Shown here: positions 41,997-50,632 of the stretch, one piece after another
How the letters are laid out: each line of letters opens with the position of its first letter
How positions within the stretch are numbered: the stretch's first letter is position 1
Assembly (NCBI GenBank): GCA_031973215.1
Contig: DALYDK010000001.1
Coordinates: 124,001 to 188,000, forward strand
Direction: 5' to 3'
DNA from: DALYDK01 sp031973215
GTDB lineage: Bacteria; Patescibacteriota; Saccharimonadia; Saccharimonadales; CAIOMD01
DNA length: 64,000 bases
Program-made: the position numbers and the translations under genes
The notes under the pieces: model-generated
What the model saw: the letters and a program-made list of their open reading frames with translations, nothing else
Told to the model about the DNA's origin: nothing
The model's database searches: none

Positions 41997-42383
41997 ATGG
42001 TATCTCGTACGAAAGCAGCCGAATACTTGGCTAATCAGCTTATCTCTGGAAACAGAGAAGAAGCTATTGCTTCGGTGGCCTACTGGCTTAAAGACAACGG
42101 CAAAATTAATGAGCTTCCCTATTTAATTAAGGATGCAACAAATTATTTAGCAATAAATAATGGCTATTATTTTGTCGTAGTCACAACTGCTAAGCCTTTA
42201 GGCGGTGACCAGCAGGTGCAAATCTCAGACTCTATAAAACAAAAGTATGAGATTAATGAGATTGAAACATTGTTTTTAGTTGATGAATCGTTAATTGGTG
42301 GTATAAAAATAGAGTTCCCAAATGGGGTTCTTGACGCTAGCGTACGAGGTAAATTGAATAAGTTAATAGAAAATATAGTTTAA
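41997..42383 (+). CDS. atpH: F-type ATP synthase subunit delta (short)
   Basis: The position between atpF and atpA and the C-terminal DESLIGGIKIEFPNGVLDASVRGKLNKL (compare GGxxxxxxxxxxDxSvrgrL) identify OSCP/delta. At 128 residues it is about 50 shorter than usual, mainly in the N-terminal six-helix bundle that contacts alpha subunits. It connects the stator to the catalytic head. Confidence 0.88.
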   Translation: MVSRTKAAEYLANQLISGNREEAIASVAYWLKDNGKINELPYLIKDATNYLAINNGYYFVVVTTAKPLGGDQQVQISDSIKQKYEINEIETLFLVDESLIGGIKIEFPNGVLDASVRGKLNKLIENIV

Positions 42384-42395
42384 GGGGAAATTCAA

Positions 42396-43934
42396 GTGAG
42401 CAGTATTAATGTTAAAGATTTAAGCAAAGAACTGGAAAATGCCATTTCTGGCTTGGGACAAAAAGGAGATTTTGAGTCTACCGGAATTGTTACCAGAGTA
42501 AGTGATGGTATTGTTTGGGTGTACGGCCTAAAAGAATGTGGATATAGTGACATTATAGAAATTGAAGTAAAAGGAGCCTCCCCTGCTCGTGCTTTTGCTT
42601 TGAATTTGAACGAGGATGAAATTGGTGCAGTCCTACTTGACAGTGAGGTTGGAGTTAGGGCTGGCGCTAAGGCAGTTTTAACTGGCAAGCCCCTAGAAGT
42701 ACCTGTCGGTGATGAGCTTCTTGGTAGGGTTGTTGATCCTCTTGGCAGACCCCTTGATGGTCTTGGCCCAATAAAAGCAACCAAAACTGGTCTTATAGAA
42801 AAATTAGCGCCCGGAGTCATGGACCGTAAAGGTGTCCATGAGCCACTTGCCACTGGAATTATGGCCGTTGATACTATGGTTCCTATTGGCCGAGGGCAGA
42901 GAGAGTTAATTATTGGCGATAGGCAGACCGGTAAGACAGCAATTGCTATTGACACTATGATTAACCAGGCTAGGCAAAAAACTGGTGTATATAATATTTT
43001 TGTAGCAGTTGGTCAGAAAAAGGCCAAGGTTGCGGCTTTGGTTGATAGACTCAAGACAGAGGGCGTTATGGATCAGACCATAGTTGTCGCTACTAGCCCA
43101 TCGGATCCTGCTAGCTTACTTTACCTAGCACCATATTCCGGAACTGCAATGGGCGAATATTTCCGCGATAATGGCAAGCACGCTTTAATTATTTATGATG
43201 ATTTGTCTAAGCATGCTGTAGCCTACAGACAAATGTCACTTCTTCTAAAACGCCCACCAGGTCGCGAAGCTTACCCAGGCGATGTATTTTATTTGCATTC
43301 AAGATTACTAGAAAGAGCCGCTAAACTATCTGATGAACTAGGCGCCGGAAGCTTAACAGCATTACCTATCATTGAAACTCAAGCTGGTGATGTAAGCGCA
43401 TATATCCCAACAAATGTGATTTCCATCACAGATGGTCAGATATATCTAGAGACTAACCTATTTCATCAGGGTATTAGGCCAGCCATTTCTGTTGGGCTAA
43501 GCGTTAGTCGTGTTGGTGGAGCTGCTCAAACCAAAGCTACTAAAAGCGTTGCCGGAACTTTAAGGCTAGAACTAGCTCAGTTCCGAGAATTAGCAAGCTT
43601 TGCACAATTTGCCAGTGATTTAGATGAAGACACCAAGAAAAGAATTGCCAGAGGAAGATTATTAACCGAAGTGCTAAAACAGAAACAGTACCAGCCTTTA
43701 AGCGTTGGCGAGCAAGTTGTGATTCTTCTTGGGGCTACTAGTGGTCATTTCGATAATTTACTCGATAGTGTTATTCAAAGTGCCGCTCATCAGCTTGTAA
43801 CTGATTTTAAGAAATCACATAACAAAGAGTTTTTGAGCATAAATGATGGTAATAAGCCTGAAGAAAAAACAATTACGGCAATCAACAAACTTGCTCAGAA
43901 AATTGCAGCATCTTTCGGAGAGGAAAAGGCTTAG
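42396..43934 (+). CDS. atpA: F-type ATP synthase subunit alpha
   Basis: A GTG start follows an AAGGGG site. The 512-residue protein has GDRQTGKTAIAIDTMINQ (P-loop), the SKHAVAYRQMSLLLKRPPGREAYPGDVFYLHSRLLERAAK block and IPTNVISITDGQIYLE. Alpha carries non-catalytic nucleotide sites in the F1 hexamer. The C-terminus has a short extra Lys/Glu-rich end. Confidence 0.97.
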   Translation: MSSINVKDLSKELENAISGLGQKGDFESTGIVTRVSDGIVWVYGLKECGYSDIIEIEVKGASPARAFALNLNEDEIGAVLLDSEVGVRAGAKAVLTGKPLEVPVGDELLGRVVDPLGRPLDGLGPIKATKTGLIEKLAPGVMDRKGVHEPLATGIMAVDTMVPIGRGQRELIIGDRQTGKTAIAIDTMINQARQKTGVYNIFVAVGQKKAKVAALVDRLKTEGVMDQTIVVATSPSDPASLLYLAPYSGTAMGEYFRDNGKHALIIYDDLSKHAVAYRQMSLLLKRPPGREAYPGDVFYLHSRLLERAAKLSDELGAGSLTALPIIETQAGDVSAYIPTNVISITDGQIYLETNLFHQGIRPAISVGLSVSRVGGAAQTKATKSVAGTLRLELAQFRELASFAQFASDLDEDTKKRIARGRLLTEVLKQKQYQPLSVGEQVVILLGATSGHFDNLLDSVIQSAAHQLVTDFKKSHNKEFLSINDGNKPEEKTITAINKLAQKIAASFGEEKA

Positions 43935-43940
43935 TTAATT

Positions 43941-44819
43941 ATGGCATCGCGGCAAGCAATAAAAAGTAGAATAAAATCTGTTTCTAATACCAAGCAGATA
44001 ACTAAAGCTATGCAGTTAGTTGCCGCTAGTAAACTGAAAAAAGCCCAAGATTCTGCTACGGCCCCTAGAGATTATTTGAACGAAGCAAAAAATCTTATTG
44101 AGGAACTGGCAGCTACCACTGCAGTAAAAGGCTCGAAACTATTCGAAAAAAATAACTCTGAAGTAACCTTAACCATAGTCGTTAGTAGCGACCGTGGGCT
44201 AGCCGGAGCCTATAACAGCAATGTCGTGAGGGCTATGGTTAAGCACTTAAAAGAGGGCTCTACTAAACACAAAATAATTAGCATTGGTCGTTACGCTTCT
44301 CTGTTTGTTGCCAAAATAAATGGCCCAGATGACCAATACAATATAGAAGAAGTAGAAGAAATTGCAGCTTATCCAATTGGGAGTGCTTCTGTTGACCAGG
44401 AATTATCTATTCCAATTTTACAAGAAGCAGTTGAATTATTTACTGCCAATAAGGTTGGTGAGGTATTTGTTATTTATACTGAATTTAACTCTACGGTTAA
44501 GCAAACGGTAAAGGCAGAAAAACTCTTACCCCTAGAGCCAGGTTCAGATAATGGACTTAAACTGCAAAAAACAACCGAGCCAAGTGGTCCCGAAATTGTT
44601 GATTTTGTCGCCAATAGATACCTGGAGGCAGCTTTAACCCAATATATTTTAGAGTCACTGGCTTCTGAACATGCATCACGAATGCTGGCTATGAAAAATG
44701 CAACTGACAATGCATCAGATTTAATAGATGACCTAACTTTAGCTTCAAATAATGCTAGACAAGCTGCAATTACTCAGGAACTCGCCGAAATCAGCGCAGG
44801 AGCAGCAGCGGTAAATTAA
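43941..44819 (+). CDS. atpG: F-type ATP synthase subunit gamma
   Basis: N-terminal IKSRIKSVSNTKQITKAMQLVAASKLKKAQ and C-terminal ASEHASRMLAMKNATDNASDLIDDLTLASNNARQAAITQELAEI are the two helices of the rotor coiled coil. The Rossmann-like middle has SSDRGLAGAYNSN. Gamma turns inside the alpha-beta hexamer. Confidence 0.96.
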   Translation: MASRQAIKSRIKSVSNTKQITKAMQLVAASKLKKAQDSATAPRDYLNEAKNLIEELAATTAVKGSKLFEKNNSEVTLTIVVSSDRGLAGAYNSNVVRAMVKHLKEGSTKHKIISIGRYASLFVAKINGPDDQYNIEEVEEIAAYPIGSASVDQELSIPILQEAVELFTANKVGEVFVIYTEFNSTVKQTVKAEKLLPLEPGSDNGLKLQKTTEPSGPEIVDFVANRYLEAALTQYILESLASEHASRMLAMKNATDNASDLIDDLTLASNNARQAAITQELAEISAGAAAVN

Positions 44820-44828
44820 GGAATTATT

Positions 44829-45071
44829 ATGTCATATAAAGAAATACCAAACCACAGACTTCTACCAAGGACAGTTATTGGGCAGTACTGCAATGGCTTG
44901 GGCTATCAGGTAGATAAAGACAGTTATCCGTTAGAATTGATTGCAGATTATGAATATTACACCGAAAAGCCTCATATGTTGTCGCAGTATGTTGTAAAAA
45001 AATGGTACGAACAAGGTTTGTTAAATAGCTACGCGGAACACGCAAATTTAGAATTAGTTAATAGGAGATAA
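44829..45071 (+). CDS. Extra small protein inserted in the atp operon
   Basis: The 80-residue soluble protein lies between atpG and atpD with 9 bp before it and 1 bp after it, so it is almost certainly translated with the synthase genes. It is aromatic-rich (Tyr/His/Trp: DYEYYTEKPHMLSQYVVKKWYEQG) and has one Cys. No canonical F1Fo subunit matches it. It may regulate or help assemble F1, or be an unrelated passenger. Confidence 0.75.
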   Translation: MSYKEIPNHRLLPRTVIGQYCNGLGYQVDKDSYPLELIADYEYYTEKPHMLSQYVVKKWYEQGLLNSYAEHANLELVNRR

Positions 45072-45072
45072 A

Positions 45073-46455
45073 ATGGCACAATTAGCAGTAGATCAAAAAG
45101 GAAAAATAACCCAGGTAGTCGGGGTTGTTGTTGATGCAGAGTTTGCGGGTGGTGACTTGCCTGCCATAAACGATGCATTAATCATTGAAAAAGGTTCAGA
45201 AAAAATATATCTAGAAGTAGCCCAGCATTTGAATGAAAAAACTGTTCGTTCTGTTGCGCTAAGTAGCACGGATGGCTTAAAAAGAGGCGAAGAAGTAATT
45301 GCGACAGGCGCGCCCATTACCATTCCCGTTGGAGACGAAACAATAGCAAGAATGTTTAATGTTGTTGGTGAGGCAATAGACGGAAAAGGAGCTGTAAAGG
45401 CCAAAAACACAGCTAGTATTCACCGCGAGGCCCCTACCCTAGATGAGCAAAGCGGAAAAATTGAAATTTTAGAGACTGGAATTAAAGTTATTGACCTGAT
45501 TTGTCCAATTACAAAAGGTGGAAAAGTTGGCTTATTTGGTGGTGCTGGCGTCGGTAAGACAGTTCTAATTACCGAGCTAATCAACAATATTGCCAAATAT
45601 CACAGTGGTAACTCTGTATTTGCTGGCGTGGGTGAAAGAACCCGCGAAGGTAACGACCTATACAACGAAATGGAAGAAAGCGGCGTACTAGATAAAACCA
45701 GTTTAGTCTTTGGACAAATGAACGAGCCGCCTGGAGCTCGTCTGCGTGTTGGGCTTACTGGTTTGACGTTAGCCGAGGGCTTTAGGGATCAAGGTAAAGA
45801 TGTTCTACTGTTTATTGATAATATATTTAGGTTTACTCAGGCTGGAGCTGAGGTTTCTGCCCTTCTTGGTCGACTGCCTAGTGCCGTTGGCTACCAACCT
45901 AATTTGCAACAAGAAATGGGCGAATTGCAGGAAAGAATCACTAGTACAAAGACTGGTTCAATTACATCTGTGCAAGCTGTCTATGTACCGGCAGATGATT
46001 TAACCGATCCTGCGCCGGCAACTACCTTTTCTCATTTAGATTCAACCATTGTGCTTTCTAGGGCATTAACTGAACTTGGGCTTTACCCCGCTGTTGATCC
46101 TCTTGACAGTAGTTCAACAATCTTGGATCCAGAAATTGTTGGCGAGGAACACTACAACACAGCAAGAGAAGTTCAAAGAATTTTACAGAGATACAAAGAT
46201 CTTCAGGATATAATTGCAATCTTAGGAATGGAAGAGCTTTCAGACGAAGATAAACAGACGGTAGCTCGGGCCAGAAGAATCCAAAGATTCTTAACTCAGC
46301 CATTCCATGTTGCCGAGGTGTTTACAAATTCACCAGGTAAGTATGTGAAGCTTTCAGAAACTATTGAAGGCTTTAAACAGATTCTTGCCGGCGACCATGA
46401 TGACAAGCCTGAATCTGCATTTTATCTTAAAGGCTCAATTAAGGATGTAAAATAA
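45073..46455 (+). CDS. atpD: F-type ATP synthase subunit beta
   Basis: GGAGVGKTVLITELINNIAK (Walker A), GERTREGNDLYNEM with the catalytic Glu, DVLLFIDNIFRFTQAGAEVSALLGRLPSAVGYQPNL (Walker B and signature) and the PATTFSHLDSTIVLSR segment are intact. Beta holds the catalytic sites. Length 460 is normal. The stop overlaps the atpC start (TAATG). Confidence 0.97.
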   Translation: MAQLAVDQKGKITQVVGVVVDAEFAGGDLPAINDALIIEKGSEKIYLEVAQHLNEKTVRSVALSSTDGLKRGEEVIATGAPITIPVGDETIARMFNVVGEAIDGKGAVKAKNTASIHREAPTLDEQSGKIEILETGIKVIDLICPITKGGKVGLFGGAGVGKTVLITELINNIAKYHSGNSVFAGVGERTREGNDLYNEMEESGVLDKTSLVFGQMNEPPGARLRVGLTGLTLAEGFRDQGKDVLLFIDNIFRFTQAGAEVSALLGRLPSAVGYQPNLQQEMGELQERITSTKTGSITSVQAVYVPADDLTDPAPATTFSHLDSTIVLSRALTELGLYPAVDPLDSSSTILDPEIVGEEHYNTAREVQRILQRYKDLQDIIAILGMEELSDEDKQTVARARRIQRFLTQPFHVAEVFTNSPGKYVKLSETIEGFKQILAGDHDDKPESAFYLKGSIKDVK

Positions 46456-46868
46456 TGCAAGCAAAGCTGTTAACAATGTCTGGATCTTTGTACGATAACC
46501 AGGCTAAAGAAATTCAGCTTAGAACTCCAGAGGGCGATATGGCAATTTTAGCCGGCCATGAACCCTTTTTGGCCATTGTTGAACCTGGGCCACTAACAAT
46601 TATTAATGAAGATAATAGCGATGAGCTCTTTTCTGTATTTGGAGGCCTAGTTTCTGTTAACGAGAACAACGAAGTAAAAATTCTAGTCGATGAAGCCGAT
46701 CATCATGATAATTTGATTATTGAAGAAATAGAACAGGCTATAGAACTTGCCAAAGAGCTTAAAGAAGCCGCCAAAGACAGGCAGTCGTTGTATCAGGCAC
46801 AAAAACTAATTGACAGACACACTGTCCGGTTGAATGTTGCCAAAATTCGCCGCCGAAACAAGAGATAA
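46455..46868 (+). CDS. atpC: F-type ATP synthase subunit epsilon
   Basis: The N-terminal beta sandwich (LRTPEGDMAILAGHEPFLAIVEPGPLTI, then FGGLVSVNENNEVKILVDEA) is followed by a two-helix C-terminal domain with a basic end (LNVAKIRRRNKR). It links the rotor to the c-ring and inhibits ATP hydrolysis. This is the last gene of the operon; no clear hairpin follows. Confidence 0.92.
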   Translation: MQAKLLTMSGSLYDNQAKEIQLRTPEGDMAILAGHEPFLAIVEPGPLTIINEDNSDELFSVFGGLVSVNENNEVKILVDEADHHDNLIIEEIEQAIELAKELKEAAKDRQSLYQAQKLIDRHTVRLNVAKIRRRNKR

Positions 46869-46951
46869 TTTTTTCTTTATTATTTTTTCTAAAAGAGTAT
46901 AATATTAGAGTTTTGTAAAAATAATAAGGTAAATTTTATATGGAGAAAAAT

Positions 46952-47890
46952 ATGGCAATCTCTATTTTTGCTGGTGAAACCGAGCAAAAAGTTCAAGCGG
47001 CTCAGTATATAGGTAATTTAAGTAAAATCGGCCTAGGCCAAGAAGATGGTGGCATTAGTAGCAACCTAAGCGAGCAAGAGTTTAGTCAATATGCTGAAGC
47101 TATCAGCTCTGCTGTTGTTGAGATAGTCGATAATAGTCATATTGCTTGTATTGACGGAAGATGTACAGTTTGCCAAATTAATGGAGAAAAAGAAGTTGTA
47201 AGATCTCGAATCGCCGGCGGAATTTTATCATATAATATAGGCGCCCTGCTTTCAGATGGTTCCCTTTCTAAGTCACTCAGTAATAAAGACTCTATATTGC
47301 AGCAAATGAATGATATTGAAAAATTTGCTGAAGATACTATGGGCATCAAATGTTCATCCCATGAAGGCGGATGTGGCGCGGCCAATGGTCTTGTCAGTCA
47401 TTTAAAGGTTATGAGTAGCCCAAATATTGCAACCGCAACAGAAGCTTTCATTGACCTAGCTGGCGATAGTTTTAAATCTTGCTATGACACTAGTATATAT
47501 AATGAAATTTCAAATAAAGCCGTTCAATTAGCCGAAGAACTTGAGTCACAAAATTGGCAAGGCGATGATTTTGTTAATCATGCTAGCTCTGAAGAACCTG
47601 GAGGCGTTGAGAAGCTTGAAAGTGATGCTAGCCATAATTTTAATGGTCACAAAGAACAATCAATTATATTAGTAACTGGTAATAAGACTATTAGTAAAAG
47701 AAAATTGATTGAACTTGGACTTGGACAGGCATTCGTTGTGAATTTAGATCTAATAAACGATATGGCAGTAAGCCTTTCTGGATTAGAAGGACAAAAAGGC
47801 TATTCAAAAGCCCTGCATGCACTTGTTGCGTATCAGTTAGCCGTAGCAAGTAATTTGTGCAATAAAAACATGCCAATGTTTATTGTGTAA
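46952..47890 (+). CDS. Beta-carbonic-anhydrase-like metal-binding protein
   Basis: The ATG at 46952 is preferred because GGAG lies 6 nt upstream, inside the longer frame that starts at 46940. Two motifs recall beta-carbonic anhydrase: HIACIDGRC (C-x-D-x-R) and SHEGGCGAANG (H-x3-C in place of H-x2-C), separated by RSRIAGGILSYNIGALL, like the RNAGN segment. In this family Cys, His and Cys bind zinc and the Asp-Arg dyad gates it. The last 130 residues are unlike the family. It may hydrate CO2 or be a zinc-binding relative; the motif spacing makes activity uncertain. Confidence 0.5.
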   Translation: MAISIFAGETEQKVQAAQYIGNLSKIGLGQEDGGISSNLSEQEFSQYAEAISSAVVEIVDNSHIACIDGRCTVCQINGEKEVVRSRIAGGILSYNIGALLSDGSLSKSLSNKDSILQQMNDIEKFAEDTMGIKCSSHEGGCGAANGLVSHLKVMSSPNIATATEAFIDLAGDSFKSCYDTSIYNEISNKAVQLAEELESQNWQGDDFVNHASSEEPGGVEKLESDASHNFNGHKEQSIILVTGNKTISKRKLIELGLGQAFVVNLDLINDMAVSLSGLEGQKGYSKALHALVAYQLAVASNLCNKNMPMFIV

Positions 47891-47976
47891 ACTAGCTTAA
47901 GCTTCTTGTTGTCAAATGATTAATCTTTGTCTATACTTACTGTATAAAACTTTAAACTAATAAAGGGGTATATTAG

Positions 47977-48519
47977 GTGGACGATTTTAAACCAAATAGA
48001 AGTGTTGATGGAATGGTTGGTGGCCAAGGTGTACCGCCAAAACAGCCTGAATCTGGTGAAGAAAATAATGCATACGTAGATCAGAATAATATGAATGATG
48101 ATTTAACTGATCTTGGGCAAGTTGAAGGCCATAGCGAGGCAACGGCAAATGCCAGCACTCAGTCTCAGTCATACGGTGCAAATGACCTTCATATTACTGG
48201 CAATGGTAAAGATCCATCTAAAAAATGGAAGGTCATGACTATACTATTTGCAATATTATTTATTGCATCAGCAGCGTTTGCTTACTACGAATACACACAG
48301 GTACAAGATCTACAGAAAAAGGTAGACTCCGCAAATAGCGAGGTTACTAAGCTTAAGGCAGAGCTAGAGAGTGTGAAGTATGACAGTACAGACAGTACCA
48401 ATAAGCAAGATTTGCTTACTAAGCAAAATCAAGCTCTTACTGCCCTTTCTAAGCAATTGAAGACCGCTTGTGGTAATGCTTGTCGAGATATATCATTAGA
48501 AATTAAAGTTAGTAATTAG
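47977..48519 (+). CDS. Membrane-anchored coiled-coil protein
   Basis: A GTG start is used (MDDFKPNRSV). The N-terminal ~80 residues are low-complexity, rich in Asn, Asp, Gln and Ser. One membrane helix (VMTILFAILFIASAAFAYYEY, about 87-107) follows, then a coiled coil (VQDLQKKVDSANSEVTKLKAEL) and a C-terminal CGNACRD pair that could form a disulfide outside the cell. Not recognised as a family. Confidence 0.65.
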   Translation: MDDFKPNRSVDGMVGGQGVPPKQPESGEENNAYVDQNNMNDDLTDLGQVEGHSEATANASTQSQSYGANDLHITGNGKDPSKKWKVMTILFAILFIASAAFAYYEYTQVQDLQKKVDSANSEVTKLKAELESVKYDSTDSTNKQDLLTKQNQALTALSKQLKTACGNACRDISLEIKVSN

Positions 48520-48542
48520 ACAATACTAGACTTTTAACTAGC

Positions 48543-48577
48543 GCTTCATATAAACTAAATAACAAGTTATATGAAGC
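48543..48577 (+). promoter_or_regulatory. Inverted repeat spanning the start codon of the hydrolase gene
   Basis: An 11-bp perfect inverted repeat GCTTCATATAA / TTATATGAAGC (48543-48553 with 48567-48577) surrounds 13 nt. The ATG at 48571 is in the 3' arm. It may be an operator, or an RNA hairpin that hides the start codon. TATAAA within the 5' arm could also be the -10 box. Confidence 0.5.
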
Positions 48578-49497
48578 AAACAGAAGTAAAAATCCCCAAA
48601 GGGCTAGTTCACCCATTATCTATAAATGGCTTAAATGGTCGTTTCCTCCGAATACCTAATAAAGATAAAAAGCGAAACATTTTAGTTGTGTACGGACATC
48701 ATTCTTCAATAGAAAGAATGTTTGGTATTGTCGAGAATATTGCAGACTACGGTACTGTTACTATGCCAGATTTACCTGGTTTTGGGGGAATGGATAGTTT
48801 CTATAGCTTAGGTCAAAAACCAACATTAGATGATTATGCTGATTACTTGGCTACATTCATTAAGCTAAAGTTTCGCAGTGGTGATATATCAATAATGGGA
48901 ATGAGCTTTGGTTTTGTTGTGGTGCTTAGGATGCTGCAAAAGTATCCTGATATAGCACGGAGGGTTAACTTTTTAGTAAGTATGGTTGGCTTTAGCGATA
49001 AGAGCGATTTTAAACTATCTGCCAAGAACCAGTTTTTGCTTCGTGCAATGGCAAGAACATTTAGATTAGGGTTGCCTGCATTTCTTTTTAGATATATTGG
49101 ATTAAATAAATTTATTATCAACTTTGCCTACAGAATAAATGCCAAGAATCACCCAAAAATGAAAGATGCAGATAGAAATGAGCTTAAACGCAGAATCAAA
49201 TTTGAGATATATTTGTGGCAAATTAACGACGTTCGGTCTTATATGACTACATTGCTGATGATGTTTACGCTCATTCAAAATCCTACAAAATTACCACTTA
49301 TATTGCACACAGTATCCGTTAAAAACGATCAATATTTTAATGAAAAGCAAGTTATTGAAAATTTTAATAATATATTCTCTAAGGTTATAAATACTAAAAT
49401 AAACCTAAAAAATCATGCCCCAACTGTAATAGATAACAAAGAAGATTCTAAAGTTTTTATTCCGGCCAGTATAAGAAAAGCTCTAGATAAGAGTTAA
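48571..49497 (+). CDS. Alpha/beta-hydrolase fold protein
   Basis: The fold is marked by LVVYGHHSS (oxyanion region), TMPDLPGFGGMD, and the nucleophile elbow MGMSFGFVV (Ser near residue 112). The family includes esterases, lipases and acyltransferases. A catalytic Asp/His pair near the end is plausible (KNDQYFNEKQV, NHAPTV). It lies upstream of two glycosyltransferases, which suggests a role in lipid or glycolipid metabolism. Confidence 0.75.
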   Translation: MKQTEVKIPKGLVHPLSINGLNGRFLRIPNKDKKRNILVVYGHHSSIERMFGIVENIADYGTVTMPDLPGFGGMDSFYSLGQKPTLDDYADYLATFIKLKFRSGDISIMGMSFGFVVVLRMLQKYPDIARRVNFLVSMVGFSDKSDFKLSAKNQFLLRAMARTFRLGLPAFLFRYIGLNKFIINFAYRINAKNHPKMKDADRNELKRRIKFEIYLWQINDVRSYMTTLLMMFTLIQNPTKLPLILHTVSVKNDQYFNEKQVIENFNNIFSKVINTKINLKNHAPTVIDNKEDSKVFIPASIRKALDKS

Positions 49498-49498
49498 A

Positions 49499-49507
49499 TG
49501 GTATAAT
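49499..49507 (+). promoter_or_regulatory. Extended -10 promoter directly before the first GT4 gene
   Basis: TGG-TATAAT has the TGN extension. The downstream ATG is 6 nt after the -10 box, so the message should begin at or next to its start codon. The promoter overlaps the end of the hydrolase gene. Confidence 0.6.
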
Positions 49508-49513
49508 TTAATT

Positions 49514-50632
49514 ATGAAAATAGGCATAGTATGCCCCTATAACATGTTTCAGTTTGCGGGGGGTGTCCAGGATGTGGTTGTCCAGCTGCATAATCATCTC
49601 AAATTAAAAGGCCACCAAGTAAAAGTAATAACACCAAGACCAAGAAACCATAACTCCTCTGCCCCAGAAGACTACATACTTTTGGGACGTAGTGCAAAGG
49701 TCAATACAATGGCCACAATGGTAGATCTTGGGTTTGAAGCAGCAACTGACGAAATTGATAATATATTGGCGACTGAAAAATTTGATGTTATACATTTCCA
49801 TGAGCCATGGGTTCCTCTCTTATCGCGACAGATTCTGGCTAGGTCTTCGGCTGTTAATGTTGCCACTTTTCACGCTAAAAGCCCCGACACCCTTATAAGC
49901 AAGTCCTTAATAAGCTCGGTAGTGCCTTATACAAAATCTGTCCTTAAGTATTTAGATGCTCTAACGGCAGTTTCACCTGCTGCCAGCGAATATGTCAAAA
50001 ATCTGACTGATAGACATATTGAAATTGTCCCAAACGGCATAGATCTTCAGAGATTTAAGAATAATGAGCAGAATTCAAATAAAAAGAATATTTTGTTTCT
50101 TGGCAGGCTAGAAAAAAGAAAAGGTTTAGAGTATTTGCTAGATGCCTATCAGATATTAAAGAACAAGCATCCAGAAGTAATACTTTCCATAGCCGGAAGC
50201 GGCGCAAAAAGAAAAAGCCTAGAAAAATATATAGAACAACGCAGCATAAAAGATGTTTCATTCCTTGGTTTCATTCCTGAGTCTGACAAGGTAAATTTAA
50301 TGTCTAGTGCCACAGTCTACTGTTCCCCCGCTCCATACGGAGAAAGCTTTGGCATTGTTCTATTAGAGGCAATGGCCGTTGGGACGCCAGTGGTTGCCGG
50401 AAATAATGCTGGCTATGCTGGGGTAATGACAGGGAGTGGAATGCTTAGCTTAGTTAATCCTAGATCTACCTTAGATTTTGCGCAGCGTTTAGAAATTATG
50501 ATTTACGATGAAGATGTTAGAAAACTATGGAAAAACTGGGCTAAAAACGAAATAAATAAATATCGATTCGAGAATATTGCCGACTCGTACGAAAAGGTTT
50601 ATAAAAAGGCGCTTCAAGATAATGGCCTATAA
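49514..50632 (+). CDS. GT4-family glycosyltransferase (PimA-like)
   Basis: The GT-B fold opens with GIVCPYNMFQFAGGVQDVVVQLHNHLKLKGHQVKVITP and includes HFHEPWVPLLSRQIL and IEIVPNGIDLQRF. The donor domain has FLGRLEKRKGLEYLLDAY and ESFGIVLLEAMAVGTPVVAG (the E-x7-E motif). These features resemble PimA, which adds mannose from GDP-mannose to phosphatidylinositol on the inner leaflet. The acceptor here is unknown. It overlaps the next GT4 gene by 11 nt. Confidence 0.88.
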   Translation: MKIGIVCPYNMFQFAGGVQDVVVQLHNHLKLKGHQVKVITPRPRNHNSSAPEDYILLGRSAKVNTMATMVDLGFEAATDEIDNILATEKFDVIHFHEPWVPLLSRQILARSSAVNVATFHAKSPDTLISKSLISSVVPYTKSVLKYLDALTAVSPAASEYVKNLTDRHIEIVPNGIDLQRFKNNEQNSNKKNILFLGRLEKRKGLEYLLDAYQILKNKHPEVILSIAGSGAKRKSLEKYIEQRSIKDVSFLGFIPESDKVNLMSSATVYCSPAPYGESFGIVLLEAMAVGTPVVAGNNAGYAGVMTGSGMLSLVNPRSTLDFAQRLEIMIYDEDVRKLWKNWAKNEINKYRFENIADSYEKVYKKALQDNGL

